NCBI RefSeq assembly: GCF_001269365.1
Contig: NZ_CXOM01000005.1
Span: 44,979-108,978 of the forward strand
Source: Limnohabitans sp. Rim11
Lineage (GTDB): Bacteria > Pseudomonadota > Gammaproteobacteria > Burkholderiales > Burkholderiaceae_C
Reading direction: 5' to 3'
Length of the DNA stretch: 64,000 nucleotides
Shown: piece by piece, positions 56,254 through 64,000 of the stretch
How the letters are laid out: every line of letters begins with the position of its first letter
Position numbering within the stretch: the first letter of the stretch is position 1
The notes under the pieces: generated by a model
The model's database searches: none
The model's input: only the letters and a program-made list of their open reading frames with translations
What the model was told of the DNA's origin: nothing
Position numbers and translations under genes: made by a program

Positions 56254-56925
56254 ATGCAGGTTGAGGCCTGCATGATTGACCTCGATGGCACTTTGGTCGA
56301 CACCATGGGCGACTTTGCGGCCGTGGTGGCCCTCATGCTCCATGATTTGGGCCTGCCTGACCTTGACCGTCTGCATTTAGAAGGCATGGTGGGCAAGGGC
56401 TCAGAGCACCTCATTGAATCTGTGCTCAAACGCCAGAAGTCATTGAAAGACCCAAGGGCAGAGCCTCCTTCAGAGGCAGAACTGAAACAGGCGTGGCACA
56501 TTTACCAAACCCATTACCAGCGGGTGAATGGCCAAGCCAGCGTGGTTTATCCAGGGGTCATGGCGGGGCTTCAAGGCTTGGCGGCCCTAGGCTTGCCCAT
56601 GGCATGCCTGACCAACAAGCCCCGAGACTTGGCCCAAAAGCTGCTGCAGCAAAAGGGCTTGAGTGAGTTCTTCCAAGTGGTTTTTGGCGGCGATTCCTTC
56701 GAGAGGAAAAAGCCCGACCCTTTGCCTTTGCTCAAAACCTGTGAATTTTTGGGCTTTGAGCCCGGCCAAGTGCTGATGATTGGCGACTCGAGCAACGATG
56801 CCCAAGCGGCCCACGCGGCGGGTTGCAAATTGGTCCTCTTAAGCCACGGCTACAACCATGGGCAGCCCATTAGAGAGGTGCCGGCCGACCATCATTTGGA
56901 TTCGCTGGCTGAAATTCTGCTTTAA
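56254..56925 (+). CDS. gph: Phosphoglycolate phosphatase
   Basis: Gph (223 residues, EC 3.1.3.18) is a HAD hydrolase that salvages 2-phosphoglycolate. The motifs are DLDGTLVDTMGDF, CLTNKP, K in FERKKPDPLP and MIGDSSNDAQAA. I start at the ATG 56254 behind GAGGGG; a TTG at 56236 would overlap rpe. It precedes the trp leader. Confidence 0.93.
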   Translation: MQVEACMIDLDGTLVDTMGDFAAVVALMLHDLGLPDLDRLHLEGMVGKGSEHLIESVLKRQKSLKDPRAEPPSEAELKQAWHIYQTHYQRVNGQASVVYPGVMAGLQGLAALGLPMACLTNKPRDLAQKLLQQKGLSEFFQVVFGGDSFERKKPDPLPLLKTCEFLGFEPGQVLMIGDSSNDAQAAHAAGCKLVLLSHGYNHGQPIREVPADHHLDSLAEILL

Positions 56926-56929
56926 GCTT

Positions 56930-56938
56930 TGTTACACT
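56930..56938 (+). promoter_or_regulatory. Possible extended -10 of the trp promoter
   Basis: TGTTACACT at 56930-56938 fits an extended -10 (TGnTACACT); no good -35 is visible. Transcription would start near 56945, only a few bases before the leader-peptide ATG, so the leader might be leaderless or the promoter lies further upstream. Confidence 0.35.
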
Positions 56939-56947
56939 GGCAGCCTC

Positions 56948-57031
56948 ATGATCTTTTTTCATTCATTCTTCGCAGCTCAACTGCCGGCCACTTTGCGCCG
57001 GGGAGCTTGGTCTTGGCGTCAGCCAGCTTAA
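56948..57031 (+). CDS. trpL: Tryptophan operon leader peptide
   Basis: A 27-codon ORF begins with ATG at 56948 and ends with TAA at 57029-57031. It ends with RRGAWSWRQPA, two Trp codons two positions apart near the end, the arrangement of attenuation leaders. It is 109 bases before trpE. Possible RNA pairings nearby include GGCAG/CTGCC (57045-57063), TCAAGG/CCTTGA (57074-57088) and GTGTTGA/TCAACAC (57104-57120), but none has a proper U-tract, so the mechanism is not clear. Confidence 0.75.
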   Translation: MIFFHSFFAAQLPATLRRGAWSWRQPA

Positions 57032-57140
57032 TTTGCCTAGAACCGGCAGTGCTTGCGCCTGCCACCGAAGTGTTCAAGGACCCCTTGAGCAAATGAATGA
57101 ACGGTGTTGACTTTCAACACACCCAACGGAGCCCCAGATC

Positions 57141-58640
57141 GTGATCACAGAACTTGAATTCAAAAGCCTGACGCAACAAGGCTACAACCGCATTCCACTC
57201 ATGTTGGAAGCGTTTGCCGATTTAGAAACACCCCTTTCGCTTTACCTCAAACTGGCCCACCACAAAGATGGTGGCAAGTACAGCTTCTTGCTCGAGTCTG
57301 TGGTGGGCGGCGAGCGTTTTGGTCGATACAGCTTCATTGGCCTGCCAGCACGCACCTTGTTGCAAGCCCGCGGTTTTGGCGACGAAGCGCGCACCGAGGT
57401 GGTAACCGATGGTGTGGTGGTTGAAAGTGCCGCTGGCAATCCCCTCGATTTCATTGAGCAATATCAACAGCGATTCAAAGTGGCGCTGCGCCCAGGCTTG
57501 CCCCGTTTTTGCGGTGGCTTGGCCGGCTACTTTGGTTATGACGCCGTGCGTTACATCGAGAAAAAACTTGAGAAAACTTGCCCGCCCGATTCGCTGGGCA
57601 CGCCCGATATTTTGTTGTTGCAATGTGAAGAGTTGGCCGTGATCGACAACTTGTCTGGCAAGTTGTACCTCATTGTGTATGCCGACCCTGGCATGCCAGA
57701 GGCCTATGCCAAAGCCAAGAAGCGACTGCGCGAGTTGAAAGAGCAACTCAAATATTCAGTCAGTGCACCTGTGGTCAGCTCAACGCAAACTTACCCGGCA
57801 GAGCGCGACTTCAAAAAAGAAGATTATTTGAAGGCGGTTGAAGAGGCCAAAGAATTGATTGCAGCGGGCGACTTCATGCAAGTGCAAGTGGGGCAGCGCA
57901 TTAAAAAACGCTACACCGAAAGCCCACTCTCTTTGTACCGTGCGCTTCGCTCCCTCAACCCTAGCCCCTACATGTACTTCTACAACTTTGGAGATTTTCA
58001 TGTGGTCGGTGCCAGCCCCGAAATTTTGGTGCGGCAAGAAAAAACAGAAGAGGGCGTCAAGGTCACCATTCGGCCTTTGGCAGGCACTCGCCCGCGCGGC
58101 GCCACACCCGAAAAAGACAAAGCGGCCGAACTTGAATTGGTCAACGATCCCAAAGAGCGCGCCGAACACGTCATGCTCATTGACCTGGCGCGCAACGACA
58201 TTGGTCGCATAGCCAAAATTGGTTCGGTCAAAGTCACAGAGGCTTTTGTGGTCGAGCGCTACAGCCATGTGATGCACATTGTGAGCAACGTGGAAGGCAT
58301 TTTGAATGAAGGCATGACCAACATGGATGTGCTCAAGGCCACCTTTCCTGCGGGCACACTCACGGGCGCGCCCAAAGTTCACGCCATGGAATTGATCGAC
58401 CGCTTAGAGCCCACCAAGCGGGGCTTGTATGGCGGCGCCTGTGGCTATTTGAGTTATGCCGGCGACATGGATGTGGCCATTGCCATTCGCACGGCCATCA
58501 TCAAAGACCAAACTCTCTACGTTCAAGCTGCAGCCGGTGTGGTGGCCGACTCTGTACCCGAAATGGAATGGCGCGAAACCGAACACAAAGCGCGCGCCTT
58601 GTTGCGTGCCAGTGAGTTGGTGGAAGAAGGCTTGGAGTAA
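57141..58640 (+). CDS. trpE: Anthranilate synthase component I
   Basis: TrpE (499 residues, GTG start at 57141) makes anthranilate from chorismate with TrpG. The feedback site LLES lies at 50-53 in [12 protein letters not shown]; chorismate-binding motifs [48 protein letters not shown] and GAVGYLS-type segment ([14 protein letters not shown]) are present. It lies 109 bases after the leader and 5 before trpG. Confidence 0.97.
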   Translation: MITELEFKSLTQQGYNRIPLMLEAFADLETPLSLYLKLAHHKDGGKYSFLLESVVGGERFGRYSFIGLPARTLLQARGFGDEARTEVVTDGVVVESAAGNPLDFIEQYQQRFKVALRPGLPRFCGGLAGYFGYDAVRYIEKKLEKTCPPDSLGTPDILLLQCEELAVIDNLSGKLYLIVYADPGMPEAYAKAKKRLRELKEQLKYSVSAPVVSSTQTYPAERDFKKEDYLKAVEEAKELIAAGDFMQVQVGQRIKKRYTESPLSLYRALRSLNPSPYMYFYNFGDFHVVGASPEILVRQEKTEEGVKVTIRPLAGTRPRGATPEKDKAAELELVNDPKERAEHVMLIDLARNDIGRIAKIGSVKVTEAFVVERYSHVMHIVSNVEGILNEGMTNMDVLKATFPAGTLTGAPKVHAMELIDRLEPTKRGLYGGACGYLSYAGDMDVAIAIRTAIIKDQTLYVQAAAGVVADSVPEMEWRETEHKARALLRASELVEEGLE

Positions 58641-58645
58641 TCAAC

Positions 58646-59224
58646 ATGAAAAAAATCAAATTGTTGATGGTCGACAACTACGACTCTTTCACCTACAACA
58701 TCGTTCAATACTTTGGTGAGTTGGGAGCTGACATTGAAGTGTTTCGAAATGACGAAATCACAATTGAAGACATTGCGCAAAGAAACCCCGATCGCTTGGT
58801 CATTTCACCCGGACCATGCTCGCCTGCAGAGGCTGGCATCTCGGTGGCTGCCATTCAACACTTTGCGGGCAAGTTGCCTATCTTGGGTGTTTGTTTGGGG
58901 CACCAAAGCATAGGTGCGGCGTTTGGCGGCAAGATCATTCGTGCACAAGAACTGATGCACGGCAAAACCAGCGTCATTCAAACCAAGCAAGTGGGCGTGT
59001 TCAGAAACTTGCCAGAAAAATTCACTGTCAATCGCTATCACTCTTTGGCCATTGAGCGCAGCAGTTGCCCAGCCGATTTAGAAGTCACGGCCTGGACCGA
59101 AGACGGCGAGATCATGGGCGTGCGTCACAAGCACCTGCCCATTGAAGGCGTGCAGTTTCATCCTGAGTCCATCTTGACAGAGCATGGCCATGCCATGCTT
59201 CGAAATTTCTTGGAGATCTCCTGA
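58646..59224 (+). CDS. trpG: Anthranilate synthase component II (glutaminase)
   Basis: TrpG (192 residues) supplies ammonia from glutamine to TrpE and may serve PabB too. [33 protein letters not shown], nucleophile C83 in [10 protein letters not shown] and [13 protein letters not shown] complete the class I glutaminase set. ltaE starts 1 base after its stop. Confidence 0.97.
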   Translation: MKKIKLLMVDNYDSFTYNIVQYFGELGADIEVFRNDEITIEDIAQRNPDRLVISPGPCSPAEAGISVAAIQHFAGKLPILGVCLGHQSIGAAFGGKIIRAQELMHGKTSVIQTKQVGVFRNLPEKFTVNRYHSLAIERSSCPADLEVTAWTEDGEIMGVRHKHLPIEGVQFHPESILTEHGHAMLRNFLEIS

Positions 59225-59225
59225 C

Positions 59226-60287
59226 ATGAGCGCGCTCACATCATTACCTCGAATTGATTTGCGCAGTGACACCGTCACGCGTCCAACACCCGGTATGCGC
59301 GAAGCGATGGCGCAAGCCGCGGTGGGCGACGACGTGTTTGGCGAAGACCCCAGCGTGAATGCGCTGCAAGAAAAACTTGCCAACATGCTGGGTTTTGAGG
59401 CCGCGTTGTTCATGACCACGGGAACTCAAAGTAATTTCTGTGGCTTGCTGGCGCATTGTCAGCGCGGCGATGAATACATCGTAGGTCAAATGGCACATTG
59501 CTATCGATGGGAAGGTGGCGGTGCCGCCGTGTTTGGCAGCGTCCAACCGCAACCGCTGACACAGCAGGCCAATGGCAGTTTGGACTTGGCCGAGATTGAA
59601 GCCGCCATCAAACCCGACGACGCGCACTTTGCCAAAACCAAACTCATCGCATTAGAAAATACATGGGGCGGCAAGGTCTTGCCCCAAAGTTATCTCGATG
59701 AATTCAGCGCTTTTGCTTTGCAAAAAGGTTTAGGACGACACTTGGACGGTGCACGACTTTTCAATGCAGCAGTGGCGCAAGCGAACGCTTCGGGCACATC
59801 CCCTTACGATGAAGCCAAGCGCATTGCACAATGTTTTGACAGTGTGTCAGTGTGCTTCAGCAAAGGCTTGGGCACCCCCATGGGCTCAGCCTTGTGTGGC
59901 TCCAAAGAGCTGATTGCCAAGGCACATCGACTGCGCAAAATGGCGGGAGGCGGTTGGCGTCAAGCCGGTTTCATGGCCGCAGCAGCGACCTATGCTTTAG
60001 ACCACCATGTGTTGCGCATGGCTGAAGATCATCAGTTGATGCAACACTTGGCCCAAGGATTGAGCGGCATCCCCGGCTTGCAATTTGAATCACCTGAAAC
60101 CAATATTTTGTTCATTGATTTGGTGGGCGAGTCCAAAGACAAAGGCCCTGCACTTCAAAAATATTTAAAGCAAGCAGGCATCGACATCACGGGCTTTTAC
60201 CGTTTGCGTTTGGTCACGCACTTGGATGTGGACCGTGCAGCTATTGATCGCACCATTGCGACGGTCCGCCAATTTTTTAACGCTTGA
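59226..60287 (+). CDS. ltaE: Low-specificity L-threonine aldolase
   Basis: The 353-residue product cleaves L-threonine and L-allo-threonine to glycine and acetaldehyde, using [42 protein letters not shown] and the PLP lysine K213 in [15 protein letters not shown] are conserved. It lies inside the trp operon, 1 base after trpG and 73 before trpD, which is not part of the canonical order; a link from tryptophan synthesis to serine/glycine pools is an inference. Confidence 0.93.
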   Translation: MSALTSLPRIDLRSDTVTRPTPGMREAMAQAAVGDDVFGEDPSVNALQEKLANMLGFEAALFMTTGTQSNFCGLLAHCQRGDEYIVGQMAHCYRWEGGGAAVFGSVQPQPLTQQANGSLDLAEIEAAIKPDDAHFAKTKLIALENTWGGKVLPQSYLDEFSAFALQKGLGRHLDGARLFNAAVAQANASGTSPYDEAKRIAQCFDSVSVCFSKGLGTPMGSALCGSKELIAKAHRLRKMAGGGWRQAGFMAAAATYALDHHVLRMAEDHQLMQHLAQGLSGIPGLQFESPETNILFIDLVGESKDKGPALQKYLKQAGIDITGFYRLRLVTHLDVDRAAIDRTIATVRQFFNA

Positions 60288-60360
60288 AAACGCAAGCTAC
60301 CGCATTTAGTCGCACTCAGTTGCATTCCATCATTTTATGAATTCAAAACCAGAGAACGCC

Positions 60361-61398
60361 ATGCCCATCACGCCACACGAAGCCCTGCAAAGAACCATTG
60401 AACACCGTGAAATTTTTCACGATGAGATGCTCAAGATCATGCGCATGATCATGAACGGCGAAATGTCGCCCGTCATGACAGCCGCCTTCATTACGGGTTT
60501 GCGCGTCAAAAAAGAAACCATTGGTGAAATCACTGCGGCGGCGCAAGTGATGCGCGAGTTCTCTACCAAAGTGGTCATTCCAGACACGCGCCACTTGGTC
60601 GACATTGTGGGCACCGGCGGCGATGGTTCGCACACCTTCAATATTTCTACTTGCGCCATGTTTGTCGCCGCCGCCGCTGGCGCCAAAACAGCCAAGCATG
60701 GTGGCCGCAGTGTCAGCAGCAAATCGGGCAGTGCCGATGTGCTCGAAAGCCTAGGCGCCAACATCAACTTGTCACCTGAACACATTGCCAAGTGCGTGCA
60801 AGATGTGGGCATTGGATTTATGTTTGCCCCCAACCATCACCCAGCCATGAAGAATGTCGCGCCTGTTCGCAAAGAGTTGGGCGTGAGAACCATCTTCAAC
60901 ATCTTGGGCCCTTTGACCAACCCCGCTGGCGCGCCCAATATTTTGATGGGCGTGTTTCATCCCGACCTGGTCGGTATTCAAATTCGTGCTTTGCAGCGCT
61001 TGGGTGCCGAACATGCGTTGGTGGTGTATGGCCGCGATGGCATGGACGAGGTGAGCTTGGGCGCTGCCACCTTGGTGGGTGAGCTTAAAGACGGCCACAT
61101 CACTGAATACGAAATTCACCCAGAAGACTATGGCATGGCCATGGTCAGCAACCGTGCCTTGCGTGTTGAAACACCCGAAGAGTCGCAAGCGGTGTTGCGG
61201 GGCGTACTGGACAACCAAGCAGGCGCTGCGCGTGACATTGTCATTTTGAATGCGGGCGCCGCTTTGTACGCAGCCAATGTGGCCCCCACCATCAAAGAAG
61301 GCATTGCGCTGGCAAGGCAAGCCATCGAGTCGGGCGCGGCCAAGCAAAAGCTTGAGCAGTTTGTGACCTTTACCCAAAAAGCAGGGGGTGCCGCATGA
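60361..61398 (+). CDS. trpD: Anthranilate phosphoribosyltransferase
   Basis: TrpD (345 residues, EC 2.4.2.18) couples anthranilate to [21 protein letters not shown] is the PRPP-binding loop, and [22 protein letters not shown] and [17 protein letters not shown] are signatures. I use the ATG at 60361 ([20 protein letters not shown]); an ATG at 60337 would add eight residues. It overlaps trpC by ATGA. Confidence 0.96.
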   Translation: MPITPHEALQRTIEHREIFHDEMLKIMRMIMNGEMSPVMTAAFITGLRVKKETIGEITAAAQVMREFSTKVVIPDTRHLVDIVGTGGDGSHTFNISTCAMFVAAAAGAKTAKHGGRSVSSKSGSADVLESLGANINLSPEHIAKCVQDVGIGFMFAPNHHPAMKNVAPVRKELGVRTIFNILGPLTNPAGAPNILMGVFHPDLVGIQIRALQRLGAEHALVVYGRDGMDEVSLGAATLVGELKDGHITEYEIHPEDYGMAMVSNRALRVETPEESQAVLRGVLDNQAGAARDIVILNAGAALYAANVAPTIKEGIALARQAIESGAAKQKLEQFVTFTQKAGGAA

Positions 61399-62183
61399 GC
61401 GATATTTTGAAAAAAATTGTGGCAGTCAAGCACGAAGAGATTGCTTTGGCTTCACAAAAGAAATCTTTGGCGGCAGTGCGTGCCGATGCAGAAAGCCGCG
61501 TCCTCACGCGTGATTTTGTGGGGGCGATTCAACAGAAGATCAATCAGGGCCAAGCGGCTGTGATTGCAGAAATTAAAAAGGCCAGCCCTTCTAAGGGTGT
61601 GTTGCGCGCCGATTTCATTCCTGCCGACATTGCGCAAAGTTATGCAGAACATGGCGCTGCTTGTTTGTCGGTGCTGACCGATGTGCAGTTTTTTCAAGGC
61701 AGTGTCGACTACCTAAAGCAGGCCAGGGCCAGTTGCGATTTGCCCGTGTTGCGCAAAGACTTTATGGTGGATGCCTACCAGGTGTATGAAGCGCGGGCCA
61801 TGGGCGCCGACTGCATCTTGCTCATTGCGGCTTGCTTGGACGACGCGCAAATGAAAGACCTCGAAGCCATTGCGCGCGGTTTGGACATGGCGGTCTTGGT
61901 AGAAGTTCACGATGCTGAAGAATTAAACCGAGCACTCAAACTCAAGACGCCTTTGGTGGGCATCAACAATCGCAACCTTCGCACCTTCGAAGTTTCTTTG
62001 GACACCACCCTTGGCATGTTGAAGGATGTGCCCGCAGATCGCATCTTGGTCACAGAAAGTGGCATCTTGGCACCTGCCGATGTTCAAAAAATGCGCGACG
62101 CCAAGGTCAACGCTTTCTTGGTGGGCGAGGCCTTCATGCGTGCGACAGATCCAGGCCAAGCTTTGGCCGATTTGTTTCACTGA
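61395..62183 (+). CDS. trpC: Indole-3-glycerol-phosphate synthase
   Basis: TrpC (262 residues, EC 4.1.1.48) closes the indole ring. [26 protein letters not shown] holds the catalytic lysine region, with [42 protein letters not shown], and LVTESGIL following. The frame overlaps trpD. trpF, trpB and trpA are not in the window, as is common where they form a second cluster. Confidence 0.97.
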   Translation: MSDILKKIVAVKHEEIALASQKKSLAAVRADAESRVLTRDFVGAIQQKINQGQAAVIAEIKKASPSKGVLRADFIPADIAQSYAEHGAACLSVLTDVQFFQGSVDYLKQARASCDLPVLRKDFMVDAYQVYEARAMGADCILLIAACLDDAQMKDLEAIARGLDMAVLVEVHDAEELNRALKLKTPLVGINNRNLRTFEVSLDTTLGMLKDVPADRILVTESGILAPADVQKMRDAKVNAFLVGEAFMRATDPGQALADLFH

Positions 62184-62197
62184 TTGGTTTCGGTGTC

Positions 62198-62998
62198 ATG
62201 AAGTCAAGCCAGGCCGATTTGTTTGCACAGGCAGGCGGCGATGCTGGTTTGCTTCCCAAGCCGGCCAACCAATTGCAGACTCAAGATTGGCCCGCAAGCT
62301 TGGACGGCTTGTCCGAGCCATGGCGTGACATCCTGAGTAACTTCTGGGGCAGTGCCATTGGCCAAAGCTTGGATCTGAAAATAAAAGCGCGGCTGGCTGA
62401 AGGCCGGGTTGTTTATCCCCGAACACCTTACCGTGCCCTAGCGCTGACGCCCTTCGACCAAGTTCGGGTGCTGATCCTTGGGCAAGACCCCTACCATGGC
62501 CTCGGACAGGCCGAGGGCCTGGCTTTTTCGGTGGGTGTGGGTCAAAAAATACCGCCCAGTCTGCGCAATATCTTCAAAGAAATTCAGCGTGATACGGGGG
62601 GTGCCGTGCCTGTTGGGCCAGTTGGGCCGTCTGCCGGCAGCTTAGAGCGTTGGGCCAGTCAAGGTGTTTTGTTGCTCAACACCGCCCTCACAGTAGAGGA
62701 CGCATCTCCTGCCAGTCATAGCAATTGGGGTTGGGAAGTACTTACTGACACAATTATTCGGGCCTTGGCTCAGCGTTCAAAGCCCTGTGCCTTTTTGTTG
62801 TGGGGCGCACATGCACAGGCCAAAGCCGGCCTGATTGAGAGTCCAGGTTTGCAGTCTCGGGCTCACTTGGTCCTGAAGTCCAACCATCCCTCGCCACTGT
62901 CCGCTACCAGGCCGCCGCAGCCATTTATAGGATGCGGGCATTTTGGCCAAGTCAATCGTTGGTTGGTGGCCGCCAAACAAAATCCCATTGATTGGTAA
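62198..62998 (+). CDS. ung: Uracil-DNA glycosylase
   Basis: Ung (266 residues, EC 3.2.2.27) excises uracil from DNA. The catalytic water-activating D97 lies in VLILGQDPYHGLGQAEGLAFSV, LLNTALTVEDASPASHSNWGWE is the substrate region, and NHPSPLSATR is the minor-groove loop with the catalytic His. A 65-residue N-terminal extension precedes the core. It starts 14 bases after trpC. Confidence 0.96.
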   Translation: MKSSQADLFAQAGGDAGLLPKPANQLQTQDWPASLDGLSEPWRDILSNFWGSAIGQSLDLKIKARLAEGRVVYPRTPYRALALTPFDQVRVLILGQDPYHGLGQAEGLAFSVGVGQKIPPSLRNIFKEIQRDTGGAVPVGPVGPSAGSLERWASQGVLLLNTALTVEDASPASHSNWGWEVLTDTIIRALAQRSKPCAFLLWGAHAQAKAGLIESPGLQSRAHLVLKSNHPSPLSATRPPQPFIGCGHFGQVNRWLVAAKQNPIDW

Positions 62999-63013
62999 AT
63001 TTCCATGGGGCGC

Positions 63014-63043
63014 TTGCTGACCCCCAGAAAAAAGTGGCATAAT
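63014..63043 (+). promoter_or_regulatory. Putative promoter of the tRNA-tuf unit
   Basis: TTGCTG at 63014-63019 and CATAAT at 63038-63043 are 18 bases apart; transcription would begin near 63050, 8 bases before tRNA-Tyr. Confidence 0.5.
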
Positions 63044-63057
63044 CCCAGATTCGCTGA

Positions 63058-63143
63058 GGAGGGGTGCCCGAGTGGCTAAAGGGGGCAGACTGTAAATCTG
63101 TTGGCTTACGCCTACACTGGTTCGAATCCAGTCTCCTCCACCA
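63058..63143 (+). tRNA. tRNA-Tyr (GTA)
   Basis: An 86-base tRNA with a long variable arm (class II), anticodon GTA in ACTGTAAATCT, and an encoded CCA end. The 5' GGAGGGG pairs with CTCCTCC. Confidence 0.94.
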
Positions 63144-63261
63144 GCAAAACTTATCTTGTCAAGACAGTGAGCGTTTGGAATCAGAAGAACGCATTGGGGT
63201 CGTTGTCATTTGTTTGACTTCATTCGCCTTGATGATGTGCCTGACTCTGCTGCATGCATAT

Positions 63262-63335
63262 GCGGGAGTAGTTCAATGGTAGAACCCTAGCCTTCCAAGC
63301 TAATGACGCGGGTTCGATTCCCGTCTCCCGCTCCA
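63262..63335 (+). tRNA. tRNA-Gly (TCC)
   Basis: A 74-base cloverleaf: acceptor GCGGGAG with CTCCCGC, anticodon TCC in CCTTCCAAGC, T-loop GGTTCGATTCC, encoded CCA. Confidence 0.95.
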
Positions 63336-63425
63336 GTTTTTGATGAGGTGGTGCAGTCGTTATTCAGATTGCGTTATTGAGATTGTTAGTGCGGACAAAG
63401 TGCCAGTGTGTGCTGAGTCAAGACC

Positions 63426-63500
63426 GCCCTTGTGGCTCAGTGGTAGAGCACCCCCTTGGTAAGGGGGAGATCGCGGGTCCGATTCCCGCCAAGGGCACCA
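63426..63500 (+). tRNA. tRNA-Thr (GGT)
   Basis: A 75-base cloverleaf: acceptor GCCCTTG with CAAGGGC, anticodon GGT inside CCCCCTTGGTAAGGGGG, T-arm GCGGGTCCGATTCCCGC, encoded CCA. It is 44 bases before tuf, as in the classical tRNA-tufB unit. Confidence 0.95.
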
Positions 63501-63544
63501 GATTTTTGAGTTTTAGTTTTTAACGTTTTTTTCGGAGTCGAGAA

Positions 63545-64000
63545 ATGGCAAAAGAGAAATTTGAGCGGACAAAACCGCACGTAAACGTTGGCACCATTGG
63601 TCACGTTGACCACGGCAAAACAACATTGACAGCTGCGATCACTACGGTGTTGGCAGCCAAGTTTGGCGGCGCTGCTAAAGCGTACGACCAAATTGACGCA
63701 GCCCCTGAAGAGAAGGCCCGCGGCATTACCATCAACACAGCCCACGTTGAGTACGAGACAGAAAACCGTCACTACGCACACGTTGACTGCCCAGGCCACG
63801 CCGACTATGTGAAGAACATGATTACGGGCGCTGCTCAGATGGACGGCGCTATTTTGGTGTGCTCTGCTGCTGACGGCCCAATGCCCCAGACACGTGAGCA
63901 CATCTTGTTGGCTCGCCAAGTGGGCGTGCCTTACATCATCGTTTTCTTGAACAAGTGCGACATGGTGGACGACGCCGAGTTGCTCGAGTTGGTGGAAATG
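63545..64000 (+). CDS. tuf: Elongation factor Tu, N-terminal part
   Basis: The first 152 codons of EF-Tu run off the right edge. The G1 loop GHVDHGKT lies at residues 19-26; the switch regions [14 protein letters not shown] and [12 protein letters not shown] and the NKCD nucleotide motif follow. It carries aminoacyl-tRNA to the ribosome. The tRNA-Tyr, -Gly and -Thr genes upstream mark it as the tufB-type copy. Confidence 0.97.
   Translation, partial: MAKEKFERTKPHVNVGTIGHVDHGKTTLTAAITTVLAAKFGGAAKAYDQIDAAPEEKARGITINTAHVEYETENRHYAHVDCPGHADYVKNMITGAAQMDGAILVCSAADGPMPQTREHILLARQVGVPYIIVFLNKCDMVDDAELLELVEM

Overview
The window looks like ordinary chromosome of a betaproteobacterium in the order Burkholderiales, most likely family Comamonadaceae (a Limnohabitans/Rhodoferax-type organism; the genus is a guess). 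Reasons: moderately high GC, the rpe-gph-trpE-trpG-trpD-trpC order, recG-oxyR-ubiA, a PhaM-type granule protein, DUF3567 and zf-CHCC proteins, and the tRNA-Tyr/Gly/Thr-tuf block. I see no insertion sequence, prophage, CRISPR array, rRNA gene or replication origin. Coding density is very high; the only gene-free stretch over 300 bases is 44002-44476.

Layout. 1-8.6 kb: edge fragment of an HlyD-type membrane-fusion protein, a metallo-beta-lactamase-fold hydrolase, a Tat-exported M48 peptidase, an AmpG-type permease, an OmpR/EnvZ-type two-component pair, a zinc-finger protein, ilvE, a small membrane protein and radA. 8.7-19.1 kb: nitronate monooxygenase facing a homoprotocatechuate meta-cleavage operon (hpaR-G1-G2-E-D-F-H-I) that continues into a class II aldolase, a PanE/ApbA-family reductase and an EamA permease. 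19.1-22 kb: rsmI facing yraN, a SIS protein and a BON lipoprotein (the enterobacterial yraL-yraN-diaA-yraP neighbourhood). 22-34.6 kb: a beta-hydroxyacid dehydrogenase, a PilT-type ATPase, yggS, a GlcD-type FAD oxidase, purU, an AbrB-type membrane protein, DUF3567 and DUF3108 proteins, a FAH-fold hydrolase plus enoyl-CoA hydratase, a GST, phaM and a FIST protein. 34.6-44 kb: queA-tgt, a small HTH regulator with repeated AGTACT sites, recG-oxyR-ubiA, proC and glpK. 44.3-53.3 kb: the spc and alpha ribosomal protein operons from rplN to rplQ, including secY and rpoA, then initiator tRNA. 53.5-63 kb: thiL-pgpA-cinA on the minus strand, and rpe-gph followed by a trp leader peptide and trpE-trpG-ltaE-trpD-trpC-ung. 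63-64 kb: tRNA-Tyr, tRNA-Gly, tRNA-Thr and the start of tuf.

How the parts fit: the hpa operon carries every step from homoprotocatechuate to pyruvate plus succinic semialdehyde but not the hydroxylase HpaBC, so its substrate must be made elsewhere. The most informative signals beyond the genes are regulatory: a near-perfect palindrome in front of hpaR, a perfect 22-bp palindrome over the hpaG2 stop codon, the AGTACT array in front of the HTH gene, an uninterrupted Trp-containing leader ORF in front of trpE, and a 9-nt minisatellite coding for the N-terminus of RsmI. I did not find a convincingly undescribed multi-gene system; the findings are ranked accordingly.
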